DNA of 20,015 nt, from NCBI GenBank assembly GCA_045629305.1, contig JAZQQZ010000011.1, positions 1 through 20,015 on the forward strand, given 5' to 3'. A program made the position numbers and the translations under genes. The number at the start of each line of letters is the position of its first letter. Within the stretch, counting starts at the first letter, position 1. Source of the stretch: UBA1227 sp045629305. Its GTDB lineage: Bacteria > Bacillota > Clostridia > Oscillospirales > Acutalibacteraceae. The notes under the pieces are model-generated. The model was not told where the DNA came from. It was given only the letters and a program-made list of their open reading frames with translations, and searched no databases. Below are positions 13,702 through 20,015 of this stretch, piece after piece.

Positions 13702-16278
13702 TTATTTTACAAGAGAACTTGTATCCACCTTACCTGCTGTTACTGGTAATGAACACCACATAATGCTTGATGTAGTATCGATACCAAAGAGTCCAGAACT
13801 ATTGAGCTTTTTCTGTTCAATATTTCCAACCATAGCAGTTGAAGATGTCCAGGTTTCGCCCGAAGCTAACTCTACATCGATAGGTGTAGGTGCATCATTG
13901 AAATCTGTCCAATTAATACTACTTAAAGCTGATGAAAGCCTATTAGATGACTCTGGTATATAATACCATGTGCAGCGTTTAGGACTATATACTGCCCACG
14001 CCATATTGTATGATGCAATATCACGATCTATTTTTTCAAGATTTGCCTGTCCACGGTTACCAAGTGACTGTAATGCATTCGTACCACTAATTTCAGTAAT
14101 TTTTGTGTTAACAGTTCTACCTAAAATTTTATTGGCAAAATTTGAAATGTCCTTAGTAAGTTCATTTAAGATACCTTTTTTGGTAGTATCTGAGAACCAA
14201 GTATTCCAGTCTGTTGTATAAAGAATATAGTCATTATACTGATGTGCAGTAATATTAAAGAATTCAGCAGATTCTGTAATACCTGTATCTGACTGTAACA
14301 TACCAATTGAAGCTTGTGCAAAGTTAATAGCAGTACCATTAATATCGTTATATTTATATGATGCTGATCTTTCAGAATCACATTCTTTGTAACCAATAAG
14401 AATTCTAGATCTGTTTACACTAGTATCCGAGCCTCGAACCTTACCTACTGCAATATGGTCAGGGTTAGAAGCTTCAAATACCGCATTTTCAAAAAGATAG
14501 AAGAAATGATAAATATCACCATCAACATAGTAATACCAACCAGTTTTCATATCTACTAAAGGAACTATACAATAAGTATTGTCCTGCTTACGAACTATAT
14601 AATTCTTGTTATCATTAGTGATTTGTGTTGCATTACTAGTTAATCCATTCAAATTAGCTAGACCAGAATCAGAATCTTTTCTGAAGTCAACAGCACTACT
14701 ATCGCCAAGTTCTTTTCTAGCGTTGTCAGCCTTTTCATAGGATCTTTTAGTATGCTTAGTATACAAAGGCATACCTTCAAACTCTCCAGTCTTTGAATAG
14801 AACCATCTATATGGATTAATTTTAGAAAGATGATAAGCTGTATCAACTGAGAAACAATAGCCTTTTCCGTCATATGCTTCGTTAATTACCGCTTCACCAG
14901 AGTTGATTGATGAAACGGAAATGCCATATGCACCAGGTTGATTGTTAATATCCGAGTTACAAACCCAACCAAATCCAACTGCACCAGGAAATTCATCACC
15001 CGCAAAAGTATAAACTTCTTTTTTGCCAGTGGAAATCCATAACTCATCATAGTGTTCTCTTGTATTTTCGCCAAAATATGAGAGAATTACCATCTTATTT
15101 TTGTCGTTTGCGGATTTGTTTTTATTTGTATTCGCAAGATATGTACCAATTGATGATCCATCAAAGAAGGCATCATCTGAGAATGATGGATATGTTGCTT
15201 TTGTCACTTTTTCATGCTTGTCATTTTCACTGTAGTACTCAAGAAGAAAGCCTGTATAAAGTTCTTCCTTAGTTGCAACTACTCCATAGAATGGGTTAAT
15301 GTCTGTTGACTTTGTAATACCAGCTGTTGGAGTAAAATGAAGAAGTTCTTTAATTTCATCCTGATAATGCTTACGAAGGTTTATATAATCATAAACTGAG
15401 CCGTCCCACTTAACACCTTCTACTGTTTCACCAGCGCCATCTTTATCTGTATTGAAATTATACTTTTTACCGAGGATTGCTGTGCTTCTCATATTAAGAA
15501 CTTTTTTAAAGTCCTTCTGTGAAACACGGCTACCTTCTTTATCATCTGTATTACCAATGACATAATTTACTTCTGCATATATCTGCTGGAGTTTTCCAGT
15601 GTATTCTAACTGAATTTGGTTATATCTAGCCATATATTCAGTTACTTTATACTCAAGTGAATATGCTTCTGTTGCGCCATCAATTAAGTTTTCATTTATT
15701 GAAAATGAAATGTACTGATTGATAGATCCTTCAGTTGAATAATCTTTAATAAAATTGGCTTCATCACCTGTAGCATTAAGACCAAGGTTAATACACTTAA
15801 TTACACGTGAAAGTTCATAGCGCATCTTACCATCACGATATACACGAACCGTAAGCTTTACATGTCTATTACCCTCATCATAACTTTGGATGATGTACTG
15901 AACTGTTCTTGTGCCATAAAAGCCATTGTCATAAAGGTTAACTGCTTCTGTAGAATCAGCATGTTTAAAATATATTTTTCCCGAATTTGTGCTTGAATCA
16001 ATGTCCTTCAATGAAATACTCTGTGCAGTTTCATTTGAAGGTGCATTTGTTGAATCATAAATATCCATATGAGTTGAATATTTAATAATCGACGAAAGTG
16101 TTTCAAATACATGTCCGCCGACCTGTCTGTCAAGTGCAGCACTTGAAGAAGAAACAAATATATTATTAGATGAGATAATGATACCCATTGTAGAGGTTGT
16201 AAGAATACTAAGTACTATAAGAGAGACAACCATTTCGACAAGTGTCATACCAAGCTTGCTATTTCTAAAATTAAACAT
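13702..16278 (-). CDS. giant PilW/GspJ-like pseudopilin (minus-strand paralogue)
   Basis: The 858-aa protein has the prepilin start MFNFRNSKLG followed by MTLVEMVVSLIVLSILTTSTMGIIISS, with Glu15 at +5 after cleavage. It matches the 862-aa protein on the plus strand closely in the first 260 or so residues. The block NPFYGVVATKEELYTGFLLE (from about 328) is nearly identical. PLVDMKTGWYYYVD and SYNMAWAVYSPKR to the end are also shared. Residues about 410-550 are not evidently related. Unlike the paralogue it has cysteines in the C-terminal part (PKRCTWYY, MWCSLP). The start follows AAGGAGGG and lies 20 nt after the small pilin gene. It is probably an alternative tip subunit for the same pilus; the ligand is unknown. 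Confidence 0.75.
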   Translation of the reverse strand: MFNFRNSKLGMTLVEMVVSLIVLSILTTSTMGIIISSNNIFVSSSSAALDRQVGGHVFETLSSIIKYSTHMDIYDSTNAPSNETAQSISLKDIDSSTNSGKIYFKHADSTEAVNLYDNGFYGTRTVQYIIQSYDEGNRHVKLTVRVYRDGKMRYELSRVIKCINLGLNATGDEANFIKDYSTEGSINQYISFSINENLIDGATEAYSLEYKVTEYMARYNQIQLEYTGKLQQIYAEVNYVIGNTDDKEGSRVSQKDFKKVLNMRSTAILGKKYNFNTDKDGAGETVEGVKWDGSVYDYINLRKHYQDEIKELLHFTPTAGITKSTDINPFYGVVATKEELYTGFLLEYYSENDKHEKVTKATYPSFSDDAFFDGSSIGTYLANTNKNKSANDKNKMVILSYFGENTREHYDELWISTGKKEVYTFAGDEFPGAVGFGWVCNSDINNQPGAYGISVSSINSGEAVINEAYDGKGYCFSVDTAYHLSKINPYRWFYSKTGEFEGMPLYTKHTKRSYEKADNARKELGDSSAVDFRKDSDSGLANLNGLTSNATQITNDNKNYIVRKQDNTYCIVPLVDMKTGWYYYVDGDIYHFFYLFENAVFEASNPDHIAVGKVRGSDTSVNRSRILIGYKECDSERSASYKYNDINGTAINFAQASIGMLQSDTGITESAEFFNITAHQYNDYILYTTDWNTWFSDTTKKGILNELTKDISNFANKILGRTVNTKITEISGTNALQSLGNRGQANLEKIDRDIASYNMAWAVYSPKRCTWYYIPESSNRLSSALSSINWTDFNDAPTPIDVELASGETWTSSTAMVGNIEQKKLNSSGLFGIDTTSSIMWCSLPVTAGKVDTSSLVK

Positions 16279-16298
16279 TTACTTTCCCTCCTTAATAC

Positions 16299-16703
16299 TT
16301 ATTCATTACTTACATTATCTGTTGGAACATAATATGAAGCTCCACCCTCTGGACAAAATTCACGATAAGTTAAATTTGTACTAGAATCTTTCGCTTCTGC
16401 ATATTGTCCAGATTGTTGTAAAGTTTTATTATCCCCATTTTTTGTATAAGAAATAGTAATCTTTGGCGATTCAGATTGATTATAATCAATCTCAACATCT
16501 GGATCTTGTGATTCAACTGCCTCTTCAATCTCTATACTGGAAGAGGCTGCAAGACTAGCATTTTTAAGCTGTGTAGCTCTATTAGTCATTCTTGCTGCGC
16601 TAGTAAAGCATGTTGCGAGCATCATTGAGCCAATTCCTAAAATAAGAATAGCAATTACAATCTCAACAAGAGTCATACCTGAATTGTTTTTAAGTGTCTT
16701 CAT
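16299..16703 (-). CDS. PilV/GspI-like type IV pilin-like minor pseudopilin (minus-strand paralogue)
   Basis: The 134-aa protein begins MKTLKNNSG followed by MTLVEIVIAILILGIGSMML, with a standard prepilin cleavage point after Gly9 and Glu at +5. The leader is identical to that of the plus-strand paralogue. The mature part is alike through LKNASLAASSSIEIEEAVES, then diverges and ends in a Gly/Ser/Tyr-containing tail (GGASYYVPTDNVSNE). A TTAAGGAGG ribosome site overlaps the stop of the upstream GspK-like gene. It is likely to bridge the GspK-like and GspJ-like partners of its own set; whether it can mix with the other set is open. Confidence 0.8.
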   Translation of the reverse strand: MKTLKNNSGMTLVEIVIAILILGIGSMMLATCFTSAARMTNRATQLKNASLAASSSIEIEEAVESQDPDVEIDYNQSESPKITISYTKNGDNKTLQQSGQYAEAKDSSTNLTYREFCPEGGASYYVPTDNVSNE

Positions 16704-16715
16704 TCGTATGCCTCC

Positions 16716-18362
16716 TTAATCTGAGTAACCTGATACAGACCAAATTTCATCAATCTTCTGTTTTGCAACCTGAGCACCATTTGTTGATGTGTAGACAAGT
16801 TTGGCATCTGCATCTTTATCTACTATTAGTTTATCTACAATGATTTCACCACATACGATTACGTCATCGTGAAGAACTACTGTAGTGTTTTTACCGCCGT
16901 AAATACTATAAAGGAATACAAAATTCGCTGGATTTGAGTTGTCGCGCTTACCGTCATCATCGTATCCCAAATGTATTGTTGCATTTTCCTCAAGATATAC
17001 AACTACATAACTTGAATTCTTGCTTAAGGCAAATAAGTCGCTGATAAAAGACTCAACATTAGATGTAACATTGTCTACTGCTTGACCAATTTGTGAACGT
17101 TTTCCTGGCGCAGCACCATATCTTACACGAGTAGTAATACCTGCTGTCCCTCCACCACGAACAAAGAGATATGTAAGTGGAGTAATTTTGTCAACCTTAT
17201 TACCCTCACCGTTGGATGAATAATCAATATATGATACATCGAGAGTGTTATAAAGCAAACCGGTTTTATTGAGTGTATCCATTGCTGAAGATAAAAAAGC
17301 AAACCCGGTATATCCTAACCATGTTCTTGCATTTGACTTCATTTCATTAAATGTATTTGTAAGTTTTGTAGAAAGCGAAAGAACCTCTATATATTGAATT
17401 GAAAGTGAACTTGTTTCACTATTAGAAAGTGCTAAAACATCATTCTGCAAATCGTTATAAATATTGCTGAGACCTAAGAGACTGATTATACTGTTCAATT
17501 CTGATGATTGAAGCTTTCCGCCAAAGTACTTGTTACCATTAGAATTGTTACAGTAAACAGGATGTGTATTTGTGATATTCTTGAGTTTATCAATAGTTGT
17601 TTGAGTGTACTCTGTATTATCACTATCACTTACAGTGAGAGTTTTATTTGAAATAACGAACTGGTTCTTATTCCAAATTTTCTTTGACTTTGAATAATCA
17701 CCATTAACAACTTTAAACTCAGTATTTTGCTTAAACTTCTTTCCAGCAACTACTGTACCTTGTGCAATCTTTGCATTTTTCTTTGTTACAAGATTACCCC
17801 AAATCGTAAGTTTGCTACCATTAGTAGTGTAACATGCAGCATTTGGATCTTCTGAAGTCAAATCAAAAGTAGCATCATTATTCCAGTAGAAGTCTGTACC
17901 TGGCGATAAAGTAAGATTGCCATTAAGAGCAAGTTTACTAATTGCAACACCGCCGAATGTTACAGGAGCACGAGAGATAGAGGCCTCCATATGATAAGTC
18001 TGATCTGCATAAACAGAATCAACCTCAACTGAGATACCGTCGTTCTTATCACGAGTAATTTTAGCTGTTGCTGTACCCATGCTCTCATCAAAACCGAAAT
18101 CAGTGATATCTACTTCCTCATTTCTTTCAGGAAGAATTGGTACACCAGCACCTTCATCTGATTGGATTTCTTCGATACACATATTAATCGCTGATCTAGC
18201 TGTAAAATATGCTTGCTGCTTCTTTACAGTATATGTTGTGTAGCTAAAATAAGCATATGTGGCAGCAAGAACTGCTCCAAGAAGGATTGTGATGATAATT
18301 GTCATCAAAATAACCCAAAGGAGTGCGGCACCTTTCTTATTTTTTAAAACATTTAGCTTCAT
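16716..18362 (-). CDS. PilX/GspK-like large minor pseudopilin (minus-strand paralogue)
   Basis: The 548-aa protein begins MKLNVLKNKKG and then a hydrophobic helix, ALLWVILMTIIITILLGAV, almost identical to the plus-strand paralogue. It too lacks Glu at +5. Further shared blocks are KQQAYFTARSAI, ALNGNLTLSPGTDFYWNN, KIWNKNQFVISNKTLTV, HPVYCNN, RVRYGAAPGKRSQIGQA and YTSTNGAQVAKQKIDEIW. Similarity runs over the whole length, unlike the mosaic pattern of the GspJ-like pair. Nucleotide identity at the 5' ends is clearly imperfect, with many third-position changes, so the duplication is not recent. It is the first gene of the minus-strand set, starts after AAGGAGGTCA, and has its own promoter at 18462-18490. 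Confidence 0.75.
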   Translation of the reverse strand: MKLNVLKNKKGAALLWVILMTIIITILLGAVLAATYAYFSYTTYTVKKQQAYFTARSAINMCIEEIQSDEGAGVPILPERNEEVDITDFGFDESMGTATAKITRDKNDGISVEVDSVYADQTYHMEASISRAPVTFGGVAISKLALNGNLTLSPGTDFYWNNDATFDLTSEDPNAACYTTNGSKLTIWGNLVTKKNAKIAQGTVVAGKKFKQNTEFKVVNGDYSKSKKIWNKNQFVISNKTLTVSDSDNTEYTQTTIDKLKNITNTHPVYCNNSNGNKYFGGKLQSSELNSIISLLGLSNIYNDLQNDVLALSNSETSSLSIQYIEVLSLSTKLTNTFNEMKSNARTWLGYTGFAFLSSAMDTLNKTGLLYNTLDVSYIDYSSNGEGNKVDKITPLTYLFVRGGGTAGITTRVRYGAAPGKRSQIGQAVDNVTSNVESFISDLFALSKNSSYVVVYLEENATIHLGYDDDGKRDNSNPANFVFLYSIYGGKNTTVVLHDDVIVCGEIIVDKLIVDKDADAKLVYTSTNGAQVAKQKIDEIWSVSGYSD

Positions 18363-18409
18363 AAATTTGACCTCCTTAAAATTGGGAGAAAAATGTTGAA
18401 AATTGTATG

Positions 18410-18427
18410 ATACAAAACAATGATTTT
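18410..18427 (-). promoter_or_regulatory. copy of the shared leader element upstream of the minus-strand pseudopilin operon
   Basis: The minus strand reads AAAATCATTGTTTTGTAT, identical to 8842-8859 on the plus strand. Relative to the promoter at 18462-18490 it would lie in the 5' untranslated region, about 30-50 nt after the start of transcription. The left arm here is ATATAAAA against TTTTGTAT, so an RNA hairpin would keep 8 pairs by one U-G wobble. Confidence 0.5.
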
Positions 18428-18461
18428 ATATAATTCGGAAAACCTATTATATTACATATAT

Positions 18462-18490
18462 AATATACACCACTTGAGTGAATTTGTAAA
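18462..18490 (-). promoter_or_regulatory. probable sigma-A promoter of the minus-strand pseudopilin operon
   Basis: On the minus strand TTTACA (18485-18490, five of six matches to the -35) and TATATT (18462-18467) are separated by 17 nt. One arm of a 14-bp inverted repeat fills the spacer. No other -35/-10 pair this good is seen upstream of the gene. Confidence 0.65.
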
Positions 18491-18533
18491 CAATTTATTA
18501 ACAAATAATTAAAATGTTCACAAATTCACTCAA
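18474..18533. repeat. 14-bp inverted repeat overlapping the promoter spacer
   Basis: The arms TTGAGTGAATTTGT (18474-18487) and ACAAATTCACTCAA (18520-18533) are perfectly complementary, separated by a 32-nt AT-rich spacer. The proximal arm covers the -10/-35 spacer and part of the -35 box; the distal arm lies upstream of the promoter. This fits a paired regulator-binding site better than an RNA hairpin, because transcription would start downstream of both arms. No copy was found upstream of the plus-strand operon. Confidence 0.6.
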
Positions 18534-18561
18534 ACACAATAATCCTTATTAATGTGCCTAT

Positions 18562-18587
18562 GGGGAGAATGCTAACGCATTCTCCCC
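18562..18587. terminator. strong hairpin after pilO, possible terminator without a T-run
   Basis: An 11-bp perfect stem, GGGGAGAATGC/GCATTCTCCCC, has a 4-nt loop and lies 21 nt beyond the pilO stop. On the minus strand it is followed by ATAGGCACATTAATAAGG, which lacks a T-run. It may be a weak terminator or an RNA-stabilising or processing hairpin that divides pilO from the pseudopilin genes. Confidence 0.5.
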
Positions 18588-18608
18588 TAGATTCGTTTTA
18601 TTTAAGGA

Positions 18609-19193
18609 CTATTCGATTGTATCACCGAGAAGCATTGAAAGCTGAATTGAAGCAGCTGTGCTATTATCTGTGCCTTCTGTACCGAAGCTGATAGACTCAA
18701 CATAGATACCTTCTGTCTTGTTCATGTAATCAGCAAGAGCGATAATCTGTGCCTTAGAACCTGCAACTGTAATAGATACTGTTGCAATCTGGACAGAGCC
18801 TTCGTTGATTCCGCCAACACCTGCGCCCTCAGAAACTGTGTAACCACTAACAGCACCTGTAATAATATCAGATACTGAGAAATTTGTTACCTGAAGGCCC
18901 TGCTTGTTAACAAAAGCAACTACTGCATCATGGATCTTATCATTTGTAAGATCGTCATATACACGTGCTACTGTCTGAGCGTACTCTGCTTTAGCTGTCT
19001 CGAGCTGTACTTTGTATGATGGAAGAGAGTTAATCTGTGTTTCCATCTCTGTCTTCTTTGCTGAAAGTTCAGCGTTTGTAGCCTTAGTCTCCTTGATTCC
19101 TGTGAAAGCTGGCTTAATGCCAAGGAATCCAATACCAAAGATAAGGAGAGCAATGACTGCGATGATTATAGTGTTTCTATCTTTTTCTGACAT
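18609..19193 (-). CDS. pilO: type IV pilus inner-membrane alignment protein PilO-like
   Basis: The 194-aa protein has a short cytoplasmic start (MSEKDRNT), one membrane helix (about 8-28, IIIAVIALLIFGIGFLGI), a coiled-coil-like stretch (about 30-75, ELSAKKTEMETQINSL), and a ferredoxin-like periplasmic-type domain. This is the PilO/GspM layout, and the length is typical. PilO pairs with PilN in the membrane and connects the assembly motor to the pilus. It lies 16 nt after pilN with a GGGGAG ribosome site and is the last gene of the pilMNO-like block. Confidence 0.8.
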   Translation of the reverse strand: MSEKDRNTIIIAVIALLIFGIGFLGIKPAFTGIKETKATNAELSAKKTEMETQINSLPSYKVQLETAKAEYAQTVARVYDDLTNDKIHDAVVAFVNKQGLQVTNFSVSDIITGAVSGYTVSEGAGVGGINEGSVQIATVSITVAGSKAQIIALADYMNKTEGIYVESISFGTEGTDNSTAASIQLSMLLGDTIE

Positions 19194-19209
19194 TGTAATC
19201 TCCCCTTTC

Positions 19210-19929
19210 TTATTCTGCTGTCACTGGCTTGAAAGTTGCACTGATGGAGAATCCATAGCCGTCTTCCTTAGAGCCACTGAATGCGTTATAGTTTACTGAA
19301 TCGAAAATGCCAAGAGCTTCAAGATCTCTTACGAACTGTGAAATACCAGTTGTTGCTGGTGCAATTGCCTTAGCATCACAAGCGATTGAGAAATAGCCAT
19401 TAGAAGCTGAATAACTGTAGTTTGAAATTGTAACACCGTTCTTAGTAGCGGCATTAGCAATCTTTGAGAAGAATGCAGAATCAACATCAGGATATGTCTT
19501 GATAGCATTGATTGCTGCTTCCATATTGGCTTTCTGAGTGTTAGCCTGATCAATCTTCTCCTTAGTAGCAACTGCTTCATTATAAGTAGCTACGTTCTGA
19601 GAATCATTGATGTATTTCTCCATTGACTTACCCTTTGCCTTCATACCAAGAAGTACAGCTTCGAGAAGTACGAAAACGATGAGTACAAGTACAAGTACTG
19701 CGATCAATGGTTTCAAGATCTTAGCAAGGTCAAGATTCTTCTTCTTTCCTTCAACAACGAGTTCATACTGGTTGAGGAAGTTCATCTGATTTGGCTGAAG
19801 GTACTGAACCTTAGCCTTCTTTTCTTTAGCCTTCTTCTCCTGAGGAGCATCGGCGTCAGCTGCTACTGGAGCTGCTGCTGGAGCTTCTACTGTAGCTTCG
19901 TCAGCTGGTTTCTTATTTAATAAAGCCAT
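19210..19929 (-). CDS. pilN: type IV pilus assembly protein PilN-like, with long cytoplasmic tail
   Basis: The 239-aa protein has a 70-residue cytoplasmic N-terminus rich in Ala, Pro and Lys (APAAAPVAADADAPQEKKAK). A single strong membrane helix follows (about 71-95, ILKPLIAVLVLVLIVFVLLEAVLLG), then a coiled-coil-like segment (about 97-140) and an alpha/beta domain. This is the bitopic PilN/GspL-C layout. Classical PilN is shorter and has an INLLP-type motif that binds PilM; here a diverged segment, QPNQMNFLNQYEL (about 45-57), may take its place. The start has GAAAGGAGTG upstream. Gene order and the PilO partner make the call likely; sequence alone would be weaker. Confidence 0.75.
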   Translation of the reverse strand: MALLNKKPADEATVEAPAAAPVAADADAPQEKKAKEKKAKVQYLQPNQMNFLNQYELVVEGKKKNLDLAKILKPLIAVLVLVLIVFVLLEAVLLGMKAKGKSMEKYINDSQNVATYNEAVATKEKIDQANTQKANMEAAINAIKTYPDVDSAFFSKIANAATKNGVTISNYSYSASNGYFSIACDAKAIAPATTGISQFVRDLEALGIFDSVNYNAFSGSKEDGYGFSISATFKPVTAE

Positions 19930-19944
19930 TCTTCAGCACTCCTT

Positions 19945-20015
19945 TCAAGAAAGCATATTGCCAAGTGGGAACAAATAGTCAGACATAAGGAATGCTGCCT
20001 TTTGCTTATCCTTGG
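19945..20015 (-). CDS. C-terminal end of an upstream pilus gene, probably pilM (5' part beyond window)
   Basis: The minus-strand frame is open from the window edge to a TGA at 19945-19947. The last 22 or so residues are KDKQKAAFLMSDYLFPLGNMLS. The pilN ribosome site begins inside this stop region and pilN starts 15 nt later, so the two are in one operon. In type IV pilus loci pilM usually precedes pilN, and PilM proteins often end in a short hydrophobic Gly-containing tail. The visible piece is too short to prove the family. Confidence 0.5.
   Translation of the reverse strand, partial: KDKQKAAFLMSDYLFPLGNMLS

Noticed and set aside
13696..13710. Short palindrome GTAAAATTATTTTAC at the 3' end of the minus-strand GspJ-like gene
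   Set aside because: It is AT-only apart from its ends, overlaps the stop codon, and is adjacent to a much stronger terminator; most likely chance.
8945..18362. Phase-variable inversion (shufflon-like switch) between the two inverted operons
   Set aside because: The paralogous 5' ends differ at many third positions and I see no long identical inverted repeats, recombinase gene or crossover sites in the window.
18396..18410. Sporulation sigma-E-like -10 box (CATACAAT on the minus strand) upstream of the minus-strand pseudopilin operon
   Set aside because: No ATA-type -35 at proper spacing, no counterpart at the paralogous operon, and a better sigma-A promoter exists upstream.

Overview
The window looks like the chromosome of an anaerobic Clostridia-type Firmicute, plausibly a gut or rumen Lachnospiraceae or Ruminococcaceae relative. 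This is inferred from strong AGGAGG ribosome binding sites, a T-box riboswitch, sigma-A promoters of TTGACA/TAAAAT type, AT-rich intergenic DNA and a ferredoxin-dependent 2-oxoacid oxidoreductase. Nothing in the window fixes genus or species.

Region 1 (1-1599, minus strand): a sugar O-acetyltransferase, a very acidic 45-residue peptide and a DUF362 protein cut by the window edge. The three overlap or abut. A clear hairpin terminator (1651-1682) separates them from the next operon.

Region 2 (1696-8646, minus strand): a tightly packed seven-gene operon. In order of transcription it holds an HTH-cupin-acyl-CoA synthetase fusion, a P-loop ATPase, a 2x[4Fe-4S] ferredoxin subunit, the alpha, beta and gamma subunits of a VOR-type 2-oxoacid:ferredoxin oxidoreductase, and the branched-chain aminotransferase ilvE. 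It has a consensus promoter (8618-8646) and a T-box leader with an intact terminator/antiterminator. The likeliest specifier codon is AUC (Ile). Together the enzymes could activate branched-chain carboxylic acids to acyl-CoAs, reductively carboxylate them to 2-oxoacids and transaminate these to Ile, Val and Leu. The T-box suggests this is biosynthetic and switched on by uncharged tRNA.

Region 3 (8945-20015): type IV pilus-like genes. A three-gene minor pseudopilin set (PilX/GspK-like, PilV/GspI-like, giant PilW/GspJ-like) lies on the plus strand. A diverged paralogous set lies on the minus strand. The two face each other tail to tail around one bidirectional terminator (13658-13685). Upstream of the minus-strand set lie pilO, pilN and the last codons of a probable pilM. 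The paralogous large subunits keep near-identical ends but have unrelated-looking centres, as expected for alternative pilus-tip or adhesin modules. The two leaders share an 18-nt element that can form a hairpin. The minus-strand promoter carries a 14-bp inverted repeat placed like an operator.
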